Both the position numbers and the translations under genes were made by a program. Below are positions 51,674 through 61,443 of a stretch of DNA of 64,000 nucleotides, one piece after another (position 1 is the stretch's first letter; every line of letters begins with the position of its first letter). A model generated the notes under the pieces. That model was not told the origin of the DNA, did not search any database, and saw only the letters and a program-made list of their open reading frames with translations. The stretch is from Branchiibius sp. NY16-3462-2 (GTDB lineage: Bacteria > Actinomycetota > Actinomycetes > Actinomycetales > Dermatophilaceae), in the NCBI RefSeq assembly GCF_001594145.1, contig NZ_LVCF01000035.1:1-64000 (forward strand), written 5' to 3'.

Positions 51674-54600
51674 TGCCCCGCCGCGAGGACATCACGTCCG
51701 TCCTGGTCATCGGATCCGGCCCGATCGTCATCGGACAGGCCTGCGAATTCGACTACTCCGGCACCCAGGCCTGTCGGGTGCTGCGCGAGGAGGGCCTGCG
51801 CGTCATCCTGGTCAACTCCAACCCGGCCACGATCATGACCGACCCGGAGTTCGCCGACGCGACCTACATCGAGCCGATCAACCCCGAGGTCGTCGAGTCG
51901 ATCATCGCCAAGGAGCGCCCCGACGCGGTGCTGGCCACCCTCGGTGGGCAGACCGCGCTGAACACCGCGATCGCGTTGCACGAGAACGGCGTCCTGGAGA
52001 AGTACAACTGCCCGCTGATCGGTGCGAGCGTCGAGGCGATCGAACTCGGTGAGGACCGCGAACGCTTCAAGGGCGTTGTCGAGCGCTGCGGTGCGGAGTC
52101 GGCAAAGTCCTTCATCTGTCACACCATCGACGAATGCATCACGGCCGCAGGTGAACTCGGCTATCCGCTGGTGGTGCGACCGTCCTTCACGATGGGTGGG
52201 CTCGGCTCCGGCTTCGCCTACGACGAAGCCGACCTGCGCCGCATCGCGGGGTCCGGTCTGCACGCCAGTCCCACCACCGAGGTGCTCCTGGAGGAGTCCA
52301 TCCTGGGGTGGAAGGAGTACGAACTCGAGGTCATGCGCGACCGTGCGGACAACGTCGTGGTCGTCTGTTCGATCGAGAACGTCGACCCGGTCGGCGTGCA
52401 CACCGGTGACTCCATCACCGTGGCTCCGGCGCTGACCCTAACCGACCGCGAGTACCAGCGGATGCGCGACATCGGCATCGCGGTCATCCGCGAGGTCGGT
52501 GTCGAGACCGGTGGCTGCAACATCCAGTTCGCGATCGACCCGGAGAACGGGCGGATCATCGTCATCGAGATGAACCCCCGCGTCTCGCGCTCGTCCGCCC
52601 TGGCTTCCAAGGCGACCGGCTTCCCGATCGCCAAGATCGCCGCCAAGATGGCGATCGGCTACACCCTGGATGAAGTGCCCAATGACATCACGAAGGAAAC
52701 ACCGGCCAGCTTCGAGCCGACGCTGGACTACATCGTGGTGAAGGTGCCGCGGTTCGCCTTCGAGAAGTTCCCGGCGGCCGACCCGACGTTGACCACCACC
52801 ATGAAGTCCGTCGGTGAGGCGATGTCGATCGGGCGCAACTTCACCGAGGCGCTGCAGAAGGCGCTGCGCTCGATGGAGCGCAAGGGTGCGGCGTTCCACT
52901 GGGACCCGGATAACGAGCCGAGCAAGGAGATGGGTCGGGCCCTGCTGGAGCAGGCCAAGACCCCCACCGACGGCCGCATCGTCCTGGTGCAGCAAGCACT
53001 TCGTGCCGGCCTCAGCGTTGAAGAGGTCTTCGACGCCACCAAGATCGACCCGTGGTTCCTTGACCAGATCGCGTTGATCAACCAGGTGGCCGAGATCGTG
53101 AAGGACGCAGCGGAGCTGACGCCAGAACTACTGCGGATGGCCAAGAAGCACGGCTTCTCCGATGCCCAGTTGGCCCAGCTGCGCGCCATGCCCGAGGCCG
53201 TCGTCCGCGGTGTCCGGCACGCGCTGGGAGTGCGCCCGGTCTACAAGACGGTCGACACCTGCGCGGCCGAGTTCGCCGCCAGCACGCCGTACTACTACTC
53301 CTCCTACGACCAGGAGACCGAGGTACTCCCGCGGGAGAAGCCGGCCGTGTTGATCCTCGGCTCCGGTCCGAACCGCATCGGTCAGGGTGTGGAGTTCGAC
53401 TACTCCTGCGTGCACGCGTCGTTCGCGTTGCGCGACGAGGGCTTCGACACCGTCATGGTCAACTGCAACCCGGAGACCGTCTCCACCGACTACGACACCT
53501 CCAGCCGGCTCTACTTCGAGCCGCTCACCCTGGAGGACGTGCTGGAGGTCTACCACGCCGAGCGCACCGCAGGACCGATCGCCGGAGTCATCGTGCAGTT
53601 CGGTGGCCAGACACCGCTCGGCCTGGCCGAAGCCCTTGCAGCAGAAGGGGTTCCGATTGTCGGCACCTCACCGGAGGCGATCGACCTGGCCGAGGACCGT
53701 GGCGCGTTCGGCCGTGTCCTCGCCGAAGCCGGACTGCCGGCCCCCAAGCACGGCACCGCCTACAGCGCCGCCGAGGCCCTGCAAGTCGCGCGCGGCATCG
53801 GCTACCCGGTGCTGGTGCGCCCGTCCTACGTCCTGGGCGGACGCGGGATGGAGATCGTGTACGACGACCCGACGCTGACCGACTACGTCACCCGGGCGAC
53901 GACCGCCTCGCCGGAGCATCCGGTGCTGGTAGACCGCTTCCTCGACGACGCGATCGAGATCGACGTCGACGCGCTGTACGACGGCACCGATATCTACCTC
54001 GGCGGGATCATGGAGCACATCGAGGAGGCCGGGATCCACTCCGGTGACTCCGCGTGTGCGCTGCCGCCGGTGACCCTGGGCGCGGAGGAGATCGCCCGGG
54101 TCCGCGAATCCACCCTGAAGCTGGCTGAGGGGATCGGGGTGCGCGGTCTGATGAACGTGCAGTTCGCGCTGGCCCAGGACATACTCTACGTGCTGGAGGC
54201 CAACCCGCGGGCCAGCCGCACCGTCCCTTTCGTGGCCAAGGCGACCGGAGTCCCGCTCGCCAAGGCCGCGGCGCGGGTGATGTTGGGCGCCTCGATCAAA
54301 GAGCTGCGCGCCGAGGGTCTGCTGCCCGCAGAAGGTGACGGCACGACGTTGCCGCCGGACACCGCGATCTCGGTCAAGGAAGCCGTGTTGCCCTTCAAGC
54401 GGTTCCGGACCAAGGACGGTGAGGTCGTCGACAGTCTGCTCGGCCCGGAGATGCGCTCGACCGGTGAGGTCATGGGCATCGATCGCGACTTCGGCTCGGC
54501 GTTCGCCAAGAGCCAGCTCGGCAGTGTCACCGGGCTGCCGCGGGCGGGCAAGATCTTCGTCTCGGTCGCCAACCGCGACAAGCGCGCGATGATCTTCCCG

Positions 54601-54963
54601 GCCAAGCGACTAGCGGATCTCGGATTCACACTACTCGCGACGGCCGGAACCGCAGATGTGTTGCGCCGCAACGGAGTTCACGCGCAAGTGGTTCGCAAGC
54701 ACAGCGACGGCCGCGGCCCGGACGGTGAGCCGACCATTGTCGACATCATCCTGTCCGGTGAGGTCGGGATGGTCGTCAACACGCCCTCGGGTCAGGGTGC
54801 GCGCGCCGACGGTTACGCCATCCGGGCGGCAACCACGAGCGTCGACCGGCCGATCATCACCACGGTCCAGCAACTGGCCGCGGCGGTGCAGGGGATCGAG
54901 GCGCAACTGGCCGGTCCGATGCGGGTGAAGTCCCTGCAGGAGCACGCCCGTGAGCTTCGGTAA
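51673..54963 (+). CDS. carB: carbamoyl-phosphate synthase large subunit
   Basis: The protein has 1096 residues, full length with two homologous ATP-grasp halves. The first (about 1-400) starts VLVIGSGPIVIGQACEFDYS, the second (about 555-935) ILGSGPNRIGQGVEFDYSCV. Between them is the oligomerisation region, and the C-terminal MGS-like allosteric domain (about 950-1090, FVSVANRDKRAMIFPAKRLA) binds effectors such as UMP. It serves both pyrimidine and arginine synthesis. The 3' end overlaps pyrF by 14 bp. Confidence 0.98.
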   Translation: MPRREDITSVLVIGSGPIVIGQACEFDYSGTQACRVLREEGLRVILVNSNPATIMTDPEFADATYIEPINPEVVESIIAKERPDAVLATLGGQTALNTAIALHENGVLEKYNCPLIGASVEAIELGEDRERFKGVVERCGAESAKSFICHTIDECITAAGELGYPLVVRPSFTMGGLGSGFAYDEADLRRIAGSGLHASPTTEVLLEESILGWKEYELEVMRDRADNVVVVCSIENVDPVGVHTGDSITVAPALTLTDREYQRMRDIGIAVIREVGVETGGCNIQFAIDPENGRIIVIEMNPRVSRSSALASKATGFPIAKIAAKMAIGYTLDEVPNDITKETPASFEPTLDYIVVKVPRFAFEKFPAADPTLTTTMKSVGEAMSIGRNFTEALQKALRSMERKGAAFHWDPDNEPSKEMGRALLEQAKTPTDGRIVLVQQALRAGLSVEEVFDATKIDPWFLDQIALINQVAEIVKDAAELTPELLRMAKKHGFSDAQLAQLRAMPEAVVRGVRHALGVRPVYKTVDTCAAEFAASTPYYYSSYDQETEVLPREKPAVLILGSGPNRIGQGVEFDYSCVHASFALRDEGFDTVMVNCNPETVSTDYDTSSRLYFEPLTLEDVLEVYHAERTAGPIAGVIVQFGGQTPLGLAEALAAEGVPIVGTSPEAIDLAEDRGAFGRVLAEAGLPAPKHGTAYSAAEALQVARGIGYPVLVRPSYVLGGRGMEIVYDDPTLTDYVTRATTASPEHPVLVDRFLDDAIEIDVDALYDGTDIYLGGIMEHIEEAGIHSGDSACALPPVTLGAEEIARVRESTLKLAEGIGVRGLMNVQFALAQDILYVLEANPRASRTVPFVAKATGVPLAKAAARVMLGASIKELRAEGLLPAEGDGTTLPPDTAISVKEAVLPFKRFRTKDGEVVDSLLGPEMRSTGEVMGIDRDFGSAFAKSQLGSVTGLPRAGKIFVSVANRDKRAMIFPAKRLADLGFTLLATAGTADVLRRNGVHAQVVRKHSDGRGPDGEPTIVDIILSGEVGMVVNTPSGQGARADGYAIRAATTSVDRPIITTVQQLAAAVQGIEAQLAGPMRVKSLQEHARELR

Positions 54964-55780
54964 GCGCCTCGCCGAGCAGGTCGACCGGTTCGGCCCGTTC
55001 TGTCCGGGCATCGACCCGCACGCGGCCCTGCTGAAGGCCTGGGGGCTGGCCGACGACGTCGAGGGCCTGCGGGTCTTCGCCGAGATCTGTGTCGAAGCGT
55101 TCGGTGGCCAGGTGGCGGTCGTCAAACCCCAGTCCGCGTTCTTCGAGCGCTTCGGTTCCGCGGGTATCGCGGTCCTGGAGGATGTGCTGGCCGGGCTGCG
55201 GGAGGCGGGCACGCTGAGTCTGCTGGATGTGAAGCGCGGCGACATCGGTTCCACGATGGGTGGCTATGCGGACGCCTACCTGAGCGAAGCATCACCCTTG
55301 CGCGCGGACGCCATCACGCTCTCGCCGTACCTCGGCTTCGGGTCGCTCCAGCCGGCCATCGACCTGGCCGCCGAGACCGGGCGCGGCATCTTCGTCCTGG
55401 CCCTGACGAGCAACCCGGAGGCGGCGCACGTCCAACAGGCGACGTACGCCGGGCGCCCAGTGGCCGCCGAGGTGATCGACCGCGTCGGGCGGCTCAACTG
55501 CGCCGCGGACCGGTTCGGTGACGTCGGCATGGTGGTGGGAGCCACCACCGGCAAACAGTTGGCAGATCTCGGACTGACCGATGCGCTGGCCGACGCGAAG
55601 GCGCCGCTTCTGGCACCCGGCCTCGGTGCGCAAGGTGCGACCTTCGAAGATGTCCGCCGCGGGTTCGGTCCCGCCGCTAGTCTCGTCCTACCAGCGAGTT
55701 CCCGGGAGGTACTCGCCGCAGGGCCGGTCGTTGCGGATCTGCGGGAGGCCGCCCGGGACGGCAACGAGGCCGCGCGGTAG
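54950..55780 (+). CDS. pyrF: orotidine 5'-phosphate decarboxylase (type 2)
   Basis: The protein has 276 residues. It decarboxylates OMP to UMP. The catalytic DVKRGDIGSTMGGYADAYL and the start FCPGIDPHAALLKAWGL are those of the long mycobacterial-type (type 2) enzyme. VVGATTGKQLADL and LAPGLGAQGATFEDV form the phosphate site. GTG 54950 lies inside the end of carB. It is the last pyr gene here. pyrD and pyrE are not in the window. Confidence 0.96.
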   Translation: MSFGKRLAEQVDRFGPFCPGIDPHAALLKAWGLADDVEGLRVFAEICVEAFGGQVAVVKPQSAFFERFGSAGIAVLEDVLAGLREAGTLSLLDVKRGDIGSTMGGYADAYLSEASPLRADAITLSPYLGFGSLQPAIDLAAETGRGIFVLALTSNPEAAHVQQATYAGRPVAAEVIDRVGRLNCAADRFGDVGMVVGATTGKQLADLGLTDALADAKAPLLAPGLGAQGATFEDVRRGFGPAASLVLPASSREVLAAGPVVADLREAARDGNEAAR

Positions 55781-55841
55781 GTTCGGCGGGCGTTCCCGTC
55801 CTACCGATCGCAGCGTCGTCACTACCGAGTCAGGAGTCTTC

Positions 55842-56159
55842 GTGGCCCTTCCCAATCTCACCCCGGAGCAGCGCGCCGAAGCCCTGGCCAAGGCCGCGGC
55901 AGCACGTCGCGAGCGGGCCGAGATCAAGAACCGGCTGAAGTATTCGCAAGGGTCGCTGCGCGAGGTCATCGAGGCCGGTCAGGAGAACGAAGTCATCGGC
56001 AAGATGAAGGTCACGGCATTACTGGAATCGCTGCCCGGCGTCGGACCGGTGACCGCGCGTCAGATCATGGATGAGATCGGCATCGCCCACACCCGCCGGG
56101 TGCGCGGGCTCGGGGTCAACCAGATCACCGCGCTGCTCGAACGGTTCGACAGCAACTAA
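55842..56159 (+). CDS. mihF: integration host factor, actinobacterial type (mIHF)
   Basis: The protein has 105 residues, the usual mIHF length. It starts ALPNLTPEQRAEALAKAAAA and has the helix-two-turn-helix-type DNA-binding region LLESLPGVGPVTARQIMDEI with IAHTRRVRGLGVNQ. It bends DNA and is a nucleoid protein unrelated to proteobacterial IHF. GTG 55842 has AGGAG 5 nt upstream; longer in-frame readings run into pyrF. The position between pyrF and gmk is conserved. Confidence 0.95.
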   Translation: MALPNLTPEQRAEALAKAAAARRERAEIKNRLKYSQGSLREVIEAGQENEVIGKMKVTALLESLPGVGPVTARQIMDEIGIAHTRRVRGLGVNQITALLERFDSN

Positions 56160-56175
56160 GGGGAATTGCAACTCC

Positions 56176-56733
56176 GTGAGCCCACTGTTCGTGCTCGCCG
56201 GTCCGACGGCTGTCGGCAAAGGCACGGTGTCCGCCTACGTGCGTGATCACTTCCCGCAGGTCTGGCTGTCGGTGTCGGCCACGACCCGCCCGCCGCGGCC
56301 GGGAGAGGTCGACGGGGTGCAGTACCTCTTCCTGAGCCAGGACGAGTTCGACGACATGGTCCGGCGCGGGGAGTTCCTGGAGCACGCGGTGGTCCACGGA
56401 CAGGCCAGTTACGGCACCCCGCGTGAACCCGTGGAGCGTGCCCAGGCCGATGGTCTGCTGCCTCTGCTGGAGATCGACCTGCAGGGTGCGCGCCAGGTCC
56501 GGGAAGCCATGCCCGATGCGCACCTGGTCTTCCTCGCGCCGCCGGATATGGATGAGTTGGTACGCCGATTGGTCGGCCGGGGTACCGAGGACGAGGCCGA
56601 GCGGGCCCGCCGGCTGCGTACCGCTGAAACCGAGATGGCCGCCATCGAGGAGTTCGATTCGGTCATCGTGAACGACGATGTTCGGCGGGCCGCCGAAGAA
56701 CTCGTACACTTGATGCAGACCGACGCACACTGA
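56176..56733 (+). CDS. gmk: guanylate kinase
   Basis: The protein has 185 residues. P-loop VLAGPTAVGKGTVSAYV (K15), GMP-binding SVSATTRPPRPGEVDGVQYL and EIDLQGARQVREAMPDA match Gmk, which phosphorylates GMP to GDP. GTG 56176 is 16 bp after mihF, with AAGGGGA 11 nt before it. An earlier in-frame ATG lies inside mihF and adds unlike sequence. Confidence 0.96.
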   Translation: MSPLFVLAGPTAVGKGTVSAYVRDHFPQVWLSVSATTRPPRPGEVDGVQYLFLSQDEFDDMVRRGEFLEHAVVHGQASYGTPREPVERAQADGLLPLLEIDLQGARQVREAMPDAHLVFLAPPDMDELVRRLVGRGTEDEAERARRLRTAETEMAAIEEFDSVIVNDDVRRAAEELVHLMQTDAH

Positions 56734-56750
56734 AGAAACGAGATTCATCC

Positions 56751-57017
56751 GTGTCTGGGACCGTGGCCAAGCCGGAAGGCATCACCAACCCCCCGATCGA
56801 CGACCTGTTGAAGGTCGCCGACTCCAAGTACGCCCTGGTGCTCTACGGCTCCAAGCGCGCCCGTCAGATCAACGCCTACTACTCACAGTTGTCCGAGGGG
56901 CTTCTGGAGTACGTCGGCCCGCTGGTCGACAGCCACATCACCGACAAGCCGTTGTCGATCGCGCTGCGTGAGATCAACGAAGGGCTCTTGTCGATCGAGC
57001 CCACGACCGAGGCCTGA
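56751..57017 (+). CDS. rpoZ: RNA polymerase omega subunit
   Basis: The protein has 88 residues. GITNPPIDDLLKVADSKYAL, VLYGSKRARQINAYYSQLSE and KPLSIALREINEGLLSIEP are the actinobacterial omega pattern. It assists RNA polymerase assembly. GTG 56751 lies 17 bp after gmk, in the conserved gmk-rpoZ-coaBC order. Confidence 0.96.
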   Translation: MSGTVAKPEGITNPPIDDLLKVADSKYALVLYGSKRARQINAYYSQLSEGLLEYVGPLVDSHITDKPLSIALREINEGLLSIEPTTEA

Positions 57018-57049
57018 GTTCTTCGGATCGAAGCGGCGGAAGCGGACTG

Positions 57050-58273
57050 GTGCGGATCGTCCTCGGCGTTGCGGGCGGGATCGCCGCCTATAAAACGTGC
57101 AGTCTGCTGCGGCTGTTCACCGAGGCCGGTCATGACGTCACCGTCGTGCCGACCGCGTCAGCACTGAAGTTCGTCGGCGCGCCCACGTGGGCTGCGCTAT
57201 CCGGCAAACCTGTCACCGATGCCGTCTGGGACGACGTCGAACAGGTCCGTCACGTCAAACTCGGTCAGGAAGCTGACCTGATCGTTGTGGCGCCGGCCAC
57301 TGCCGATCTGCTGGCTCGCGCCGCGCACGGTATGGCCAACGACCTGCTCACCAACGTCCTGCTGACCGCCTCCTGCCCCGTGGTGCTCGCACCGGCGATG
57401 CACACGGAGATGTGGCAGCACCCCGCTACCAGCGCGAACGTGGCTCTGCTGCGCGAACGCGGCGTCCACGTGATCGAGCCCGCCTCCGGCCGGTTGACCG
57501 GCCGGGATTCCGGACCGGGCCGGCTGCCGGAGCCCGAGGAGATCTTCCAGGCTGCACTGGCCGTCACCGAACTCGCCCCGCAGGACCTGGCCGGGACGTC
57601 GATGCTGATCTCCGCCGGTGGGACCCGCGAGCCGCTGGACCCGGTGCGCTATCTGGGAAACCGCTCGTCCGGCAAACAGGGCTACGCGTTGGCGCAGGTG
57701 GCAGCCGCCCGTGGGGCCAAGGTCACACTCGTTTCCACCGTCGATCTGCCGGTCCCCGATGGTGTTGACGTGCAACGGGTCGAGACGGCCGACCAACTGC
57801 GGGAGCGGGTGCTGGGCGCCGCGGTCGATGTGATCATCATGGCCGCCGCGGTGGCCGACTTCCGGCCCGCCAAGCGCGAAGCGGCCAAGATCAAGAAGAC
57901 CTTCGATCCGGCTCACCCCGACGACGCCCCGACCATCACGTTGGTGCGCAACCCGGACATCCTGGCCCAGTCGGTGCAGGCTCGCGGCACCGCGCAATGG
58001 CCGATCCTGGTCGGCTTCGCCGCCGAGACCGGCGACGCTGAACACACCGTCCTGGAGCACGCCCGCGCCAAGCTCGCGCGCAAGGGATGTGACCTGCTGG
58101 TCGCCAACGAGGTCGGCGAGGACATCACGTTCGGCCAGGACACCAGCACCGCCTACCTGCTGCGCGCCGACGGTGGTCCCGAAGTTACCGTCGGTCCCGC
58201 TGACAAACGTGAGATCGCCGCCACGGTCCTGGATGTTGTCAGTGACCTGATTGCTGTCCGACGTTCCGTCTAG
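57050..58273 (+). CDS. coaBC: phosphopantothenoylcysteine decarboxylase / phosphopantothenate-cysteine ligase
   Basis: The protein has 407 residues, bifunctional in CoA synthesis. The CoaC flavoprotein half (about 1-190) has LGVAGGIAAYKTCSLLRLF, the substrate clamp and LLTASCPVVLAPAMHTEMWQ with the PAMN-like motif read here as PAMH. The CoaB half has ISAGGTREPLDPVRYLGNRS and KIKKTFDPAHPDDAP. The family PxMNxxMW motif therefore has His at the Asn position. GTG 57050 is used. Confidence 0.95.
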   Translation: MRIVLGVAGGIAAYKTCSLLRLFTEAGHDVTVVPTASALKFVGAPTWAALSGKPVTDAVWDDVEQVRHVKLGQEADLIVVAPATADLLARAAHGMANDLLTNVLLTASCPVVLAPAMHTEMWQHPATSANVALLRERGVHVIEPASGRLTGRDSGPGRLPEPEEIFQAALAVTELAPQDLAGTSMLISAGGTREPLDPVRYLGNRSSGKQGYALAQVAAARGAKVTLVSTVDLPVPDGVDVQRVETADQLRERVLGAAVDVIIMAAAVADFRPAKREAAKIKKTFDPAHPDDAPTITLVRNPDILAQSVQARGTAQWPILVGFAAETGDAEHTVLEHARAKLARKGCDLLVANEVGEDITFGQDTSTAYLLRADGGPEVTVGPADKREIAATVLDVVSDLIAVRRSV

Positions 58274-58320
58274 ACTCACCACCAACCAGCCAGCAGCCGC
58301 TGCATTACGAGGAGATCTCC

Positions 58321-59535
58321 ATGGCACGCCTTTTCACGTCCGAATCCGTTACCGAGGGTCACCCCGACAAGATCTGCGACCAGATCTCCGACAGCATCCT
58401 TGACGCGATGCTGACGGAGGACCCGAACTCGCGGGTAGCCGTCGAGACGATGGTCACGACCGGTCTGGTGCACGTTGCCGGTGAGGTGCGCACCAAGAGC
58501 TACGTGCCGATCGCGAAGCTGGTGCGCGACACCATCGTCGAGGTCGGTTACGACTCCTCCGACAAGGGGTTCGACGGCGGCTCCTGTGGTGTCTCGATCT
58601 CCATCGGCGAACAGAGCTCGGACATCGCCCAGGGCGTTGACGACGCCCACGAGAGCCGCACCCAGTCCTCCGAGGAGGCCTACGACAAGCAGGGCGCCGG
58701 CGACCAGGGCCTGATGTTCGGTTACGCGTGCAATGACACTGCCGAGCTCATGCCGCTGCCGATCTTCCTGGCCCACCGTCTGTCCGAGCGGTTGACCGGG
58801 GTGCGCAAGGACGGCACGCTGCCCTACCTGCGTCCCGACGGCAAGACCCAGGTCACCATCGCCTACGAGGGCGACACCGCCGTCTCGCTGGACACGGTGG
58901 TGCTGTCCACCCAGCACGCTGACGGCATCTCGCTGGAGGGCATGCTCGAGCCGGACATCGACACCCACGTCATCAAGCCGGTGCTGGAGGAGTTGGCCGC
59001 GAACGGCACCGCCCTTCAGACCGACGGCTACCGCAAGCTGATCAACCCGACCGGCAAGTTCGTCATCGGTGGTCCGATGGGCGACGCCGGGCTGACCGGC
59101 CGCAAGATCATCGTCGACACCTACGGTGGCATGGCCCGCCACGGTGGCGGTGCCTTCTCCGGCAAGGACCCGTCGAAGGTCGACCGGTCCGCGGCCTACG
59201 CCATGCGGTGGGTAGCCAAGAACGTCGTCGCGGCCGGCCTCGCCACGCGATGCGAGGCCCAGGTCGCCTACGCGATCGGCAAAGCCCAGCCCGTCGGCCT
59301 CTACGTCGAGACCTTCGGCACCGAGACCGTCCCGGTCGACAAGATCCAGAACGCCATCCAGACCGTCTTCGACCTGCGCCCGGCCGCCATCGTGGACGAG
59401 CTGGAGCTGTTGCGTCCGATCTACAAGCCGACCGCTGCCTACGGCCACTTCGGCCGCACCCGCGCGGACGGTGTCGAGAACGCCTTCACCTGGGAGCGGA
59501 CCAACAAGGTCGAGGATCTCAAGCGCGCTCTGTAA
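58321..59535 (+). CDS. metK: S-adenosylmethionine synthetase
   Basis: The protein has 404 residues. It makes SAM from methionine and ATP. SVTEGHPDKICDQISDSILD, GGSCGVSISIGEQSSDIAQG, GAGDQGLMFGYACNDTAELM and the GGGAFSGKD phosphate loop are intact. GAGGAG 7 nt before ATG 58321. The 47-bp upstream gap is too short for a SAM riboswitch. Confidence 0.98.
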   Translation: MARLFTSESVTEGHPDKICDQISDSILDAMLTEDPNSRVAVETMVTTGLVHVAGEVRTKSYVPIAKLVRDTIVEVGYDSSDKGFDGGSCGVSISIGEQSSDIAQGVDDAHESRTQSSEEAYDKQGAGDQGLMFGYACNDTAELMPLPIFLAHRLSERLTGVRKDGTLPYLRPDGKTQVTIAYEGDTAVSLDTVVLSTQHADGISLEGMLEPDIDTHVIKPVLEELAANGTALQTDGYRKLINPTGKFVIGGPMGDAGLTGRKIIVDTYGGMARHGGGAFSGKDPSKVDRSAAYAMRWVAKNVVAAGLATRCEAQVAYAIGKAQPVGLYVETFGTETVPVDKIQNAIQTVFDLRPAAIVDELELLRPIYKPTAAYGHFGRTRADGVENAFTWERTNKVEDLKRAL

Positions 59536-59558
59536 TTACACCGGTCGCACAGCCAGCG

Positions 59559-61421
59559 GTGCCGGGTCTACCGGTCGCCCGGGTCGTGCTCGATGGTCCA
59601 CTGCCGCATCTGGACCGCGAGTTCGAGTACGCCGTTCCGACTGACCTCGCCGACCTCGCCCTGCCCGGGGTCCGGATCCGGGCCCGGTTCGCCGGTAAGG
59701 ACACAGCAGGGTTTGTGGTGGCCCGGGCCGACACGGCGCAGCACACCGGCAAACTAACCCCGTTGCGGACAGTGGTCAGCGACGAACCGGTTCTCACCCC
59801 GCACATCCTGCGGGTGGCCCGGCAGATCGCTGACCACTACGCGGGGACCTTGTCGGATGTGCTGCGCCTGGCGATCCCACCACGACACGCCCGCGCTGAG
59901 AAGGCGCTGACTTCAGTAAGTGCACCACCGCTGCCGGACCTCGACGGTTCGGTGTGGCAGCGCTACGACGCCGGCCCGGCGTTCCTGGACCACCTGCGAT
60001 CCGGCGGCGCCCCGGCAGCGGTCTGGACCGCCGGGCCGGACTGGCCCGACGGCATCGCCCAGGCGGCCCACGCATCGCTGAGCGCGGGCAGGGGCGTGGT
60101 GATCGTCGTACCCGATCACCGGGACGTGAGCCGGGCCGACGCGGCACTGTCCGCCGCGCTCGGTCCGGGCCAGCACGTCCGGCTGACGGCCGATCAGGGA
60201 CCCCAGGCGCGCTACACCGCGTGGCTGAAAGCCCTTCGGGGACAGGTCAAGTGCGTGGTGGGCAATCGTGCCGCGGCGTTCGCCCCCGTGCACGATCCCG
60301 GCCTGTTCATCTGGTGGGACGACGGTGACGACCTGCTCGTGGAGCCCCGGGCGCCCTATCCGCACGTGCGCGAGATCCTGCGGGCCCGCGCGGCGGACGC
60401 CGGAGCAGCGCTGCTGTCCGGGGCGGTTTCCCGGTCGGTCGCGGTGCAGGCCTGGCACCTGCCGGAGATCACCAGTCGCGATCCGCATCCGGTCGTGCAC
60501 ATCGCCGGTGATGAGGTCGAGCGCGAACGATCGGGACCCGCCGCGACGGCCCGGATTCCCACCCGGGCCTGGCAACTGGCGCACGATGCGTTGCAGCACG
60601 GTCCCGTCCTGGTGCAGGTGCCGCGGCGCGGATATCTGCCAGCACTGCGGTGCGCCGACTGTGGGACGCGGGCCACCTGCGAACGCTGTCAGGGGCCGTT
60701 GGCGCTGGCCGGTCCGGACGGTCCAGCGGTGTGCCGGTGGTGCGGGGCACGCGGCGCGCACTGCCGCGAGTGCGGCAGCACCGCGCTGCGGGCAACCGTG
60801 GTCGGCGCCCGACGGACCGCCGAGGAGTTGGGCCGGGCGTTCCCGGGGGTGCCGGTCGTGCAATCCGGGGCACGGGAGGTGCTGGAGGCCGTACCCGCAA
60901 CTCCCGCCCTGGTGATCGCCACCCCGGGTGCCGAACCGGTCGCCGCCGGTGGCTATCGTGCCGCTCTGCTCCTGGACGCCTGGGCGCTGACCGAGCGACC
61001 CACCCTCGACGCGGGAGAGGAGGCGCTGCGCCGCTGGCTGGCCGCAGCCGTCCTGGTGGATCCGGCGGGCGCGGTGGTGCTGTGTGGAGTCTCCCGCCAA
61101 CTGCCGGTGCACCAGGCGCTGGTGCGTTGGGCCCCCGCGGCGTACGCCGATCGCGAACTGGCCGACCGGAGCGAGCTTGGCCTGCCACCGGCCCGGTGGA
61201 TGGCGCTGCTGCGCGGGGACGATGCGGATGTGCGGCATTTCGCGGCAGGGCTGCCCGCCGACTGGGAACGACTGGCCACGCCCACCCAGACCATCGTACG
61301 GGCGCCGGAGGCGCTGGATGATCCGGCCGCGGTCCTCAAGGCGGTGCGTTCGCGGTGGTCGGCAGCCAAGTCCGGTGGCCCGGTCACCGTCCGGGTAGAA
61401 CCGACCGCGGGCGAACTGTGA
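59559..61421 (+). CDS. priA: probable primosomal protein N' (PriA), helicase motifs lost
   Basis: The protein has 620 residues. The N-terminal 3'BD domain (VLDGPLPHLDREFEYAVP, GKDTAGFVVARADT) and the zinc-binding block LRCADCGTRATCERCQGPLA with CRWCGARGAHCRECGST are PriA-like. The helicase core lacks a P-loop GKT, and the DEAH-type Walker B is replaced by IWWDDGDDLLVEPRAPY, in line with the degenerate PriA of actinobacteria. It probably acts as a restart scaffold, not a helicase. GTG 59559 is the first start codon in frame after metK; the preceding GTA codons cannot initiate. Confidence 0.88.
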   Translation: MPGLPVARVVLDGPLPHLDREFEYAVPTDLADLALPGVRIRARFAGKDTAGFVVARADTAQHTGKLTPLRTVVSDEPVLTPHILRVARQIADHYAGTLSDVLRLAIPPRHARAEKALTSVSAPPLPDLDGSVWQRYDAGPAFLDHLRSGGAPAAVWTAGPDWPDGIAQAAHASLSAGRGVVIVVPDHRDVSRADAALSAALGPGQHVRLTADQGPQARYTAWLKALRGQVKCVVGNRAAAFAPVHDPGLFIWWDDGDDLLVEPRAPYPHVREILRARAADAGAALLSGAVSRSVAVQAWHLPEITSRDPHPVVHIAGDEVERERSGPAATARIPTRAWQLAHDALQHGPVLVQVPRRGYLPALRCADCGTRATCERCQGPLALAGPDGPAVCRWCGARGAHCRECGSTALRATVVGARRTAEELGRAFPGVPVVQSGAREVLEAVPATPALVIATPGAEPVAAGGYRAALLLDAWALTERPTLDAGEEALRRWLAAAVLVDPAGAVVLCGVSRQLPVHQALVRWAPAAYADRELADRSELGLPPARWMALLRGDDADVRHFAAGLPADWERLATPTQTIVRAPEALDDPAAVLKAVRSRWSAAKSGGPVTVRVEPTAGEL

Positions 61422-61430
61422 GTACGCCGG

Positions 61431-61436
61431 TAGCCT
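61431..61436 (+). promoter_or_regulatory. -10 box before the HAD hydrolase gene
   Basis: TAGCCT ends 7 nt before ATG 61444, the spacing expected for a leaderless mRNA. It favours ATG 61444 over GTG 61438. Confidence 0.45.
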
Positions 61437-61443
61437 CGTGACC

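Noticed and set aside
58274..58320. possible SAM riboswitch before metK
   Set aside because: The 47-bp gap is too short and shows only a plain GAGGAG site.
58276..59448. 390-codon ORF opposite metK
   Set aside because: Antisense shadow of metK with no motif.
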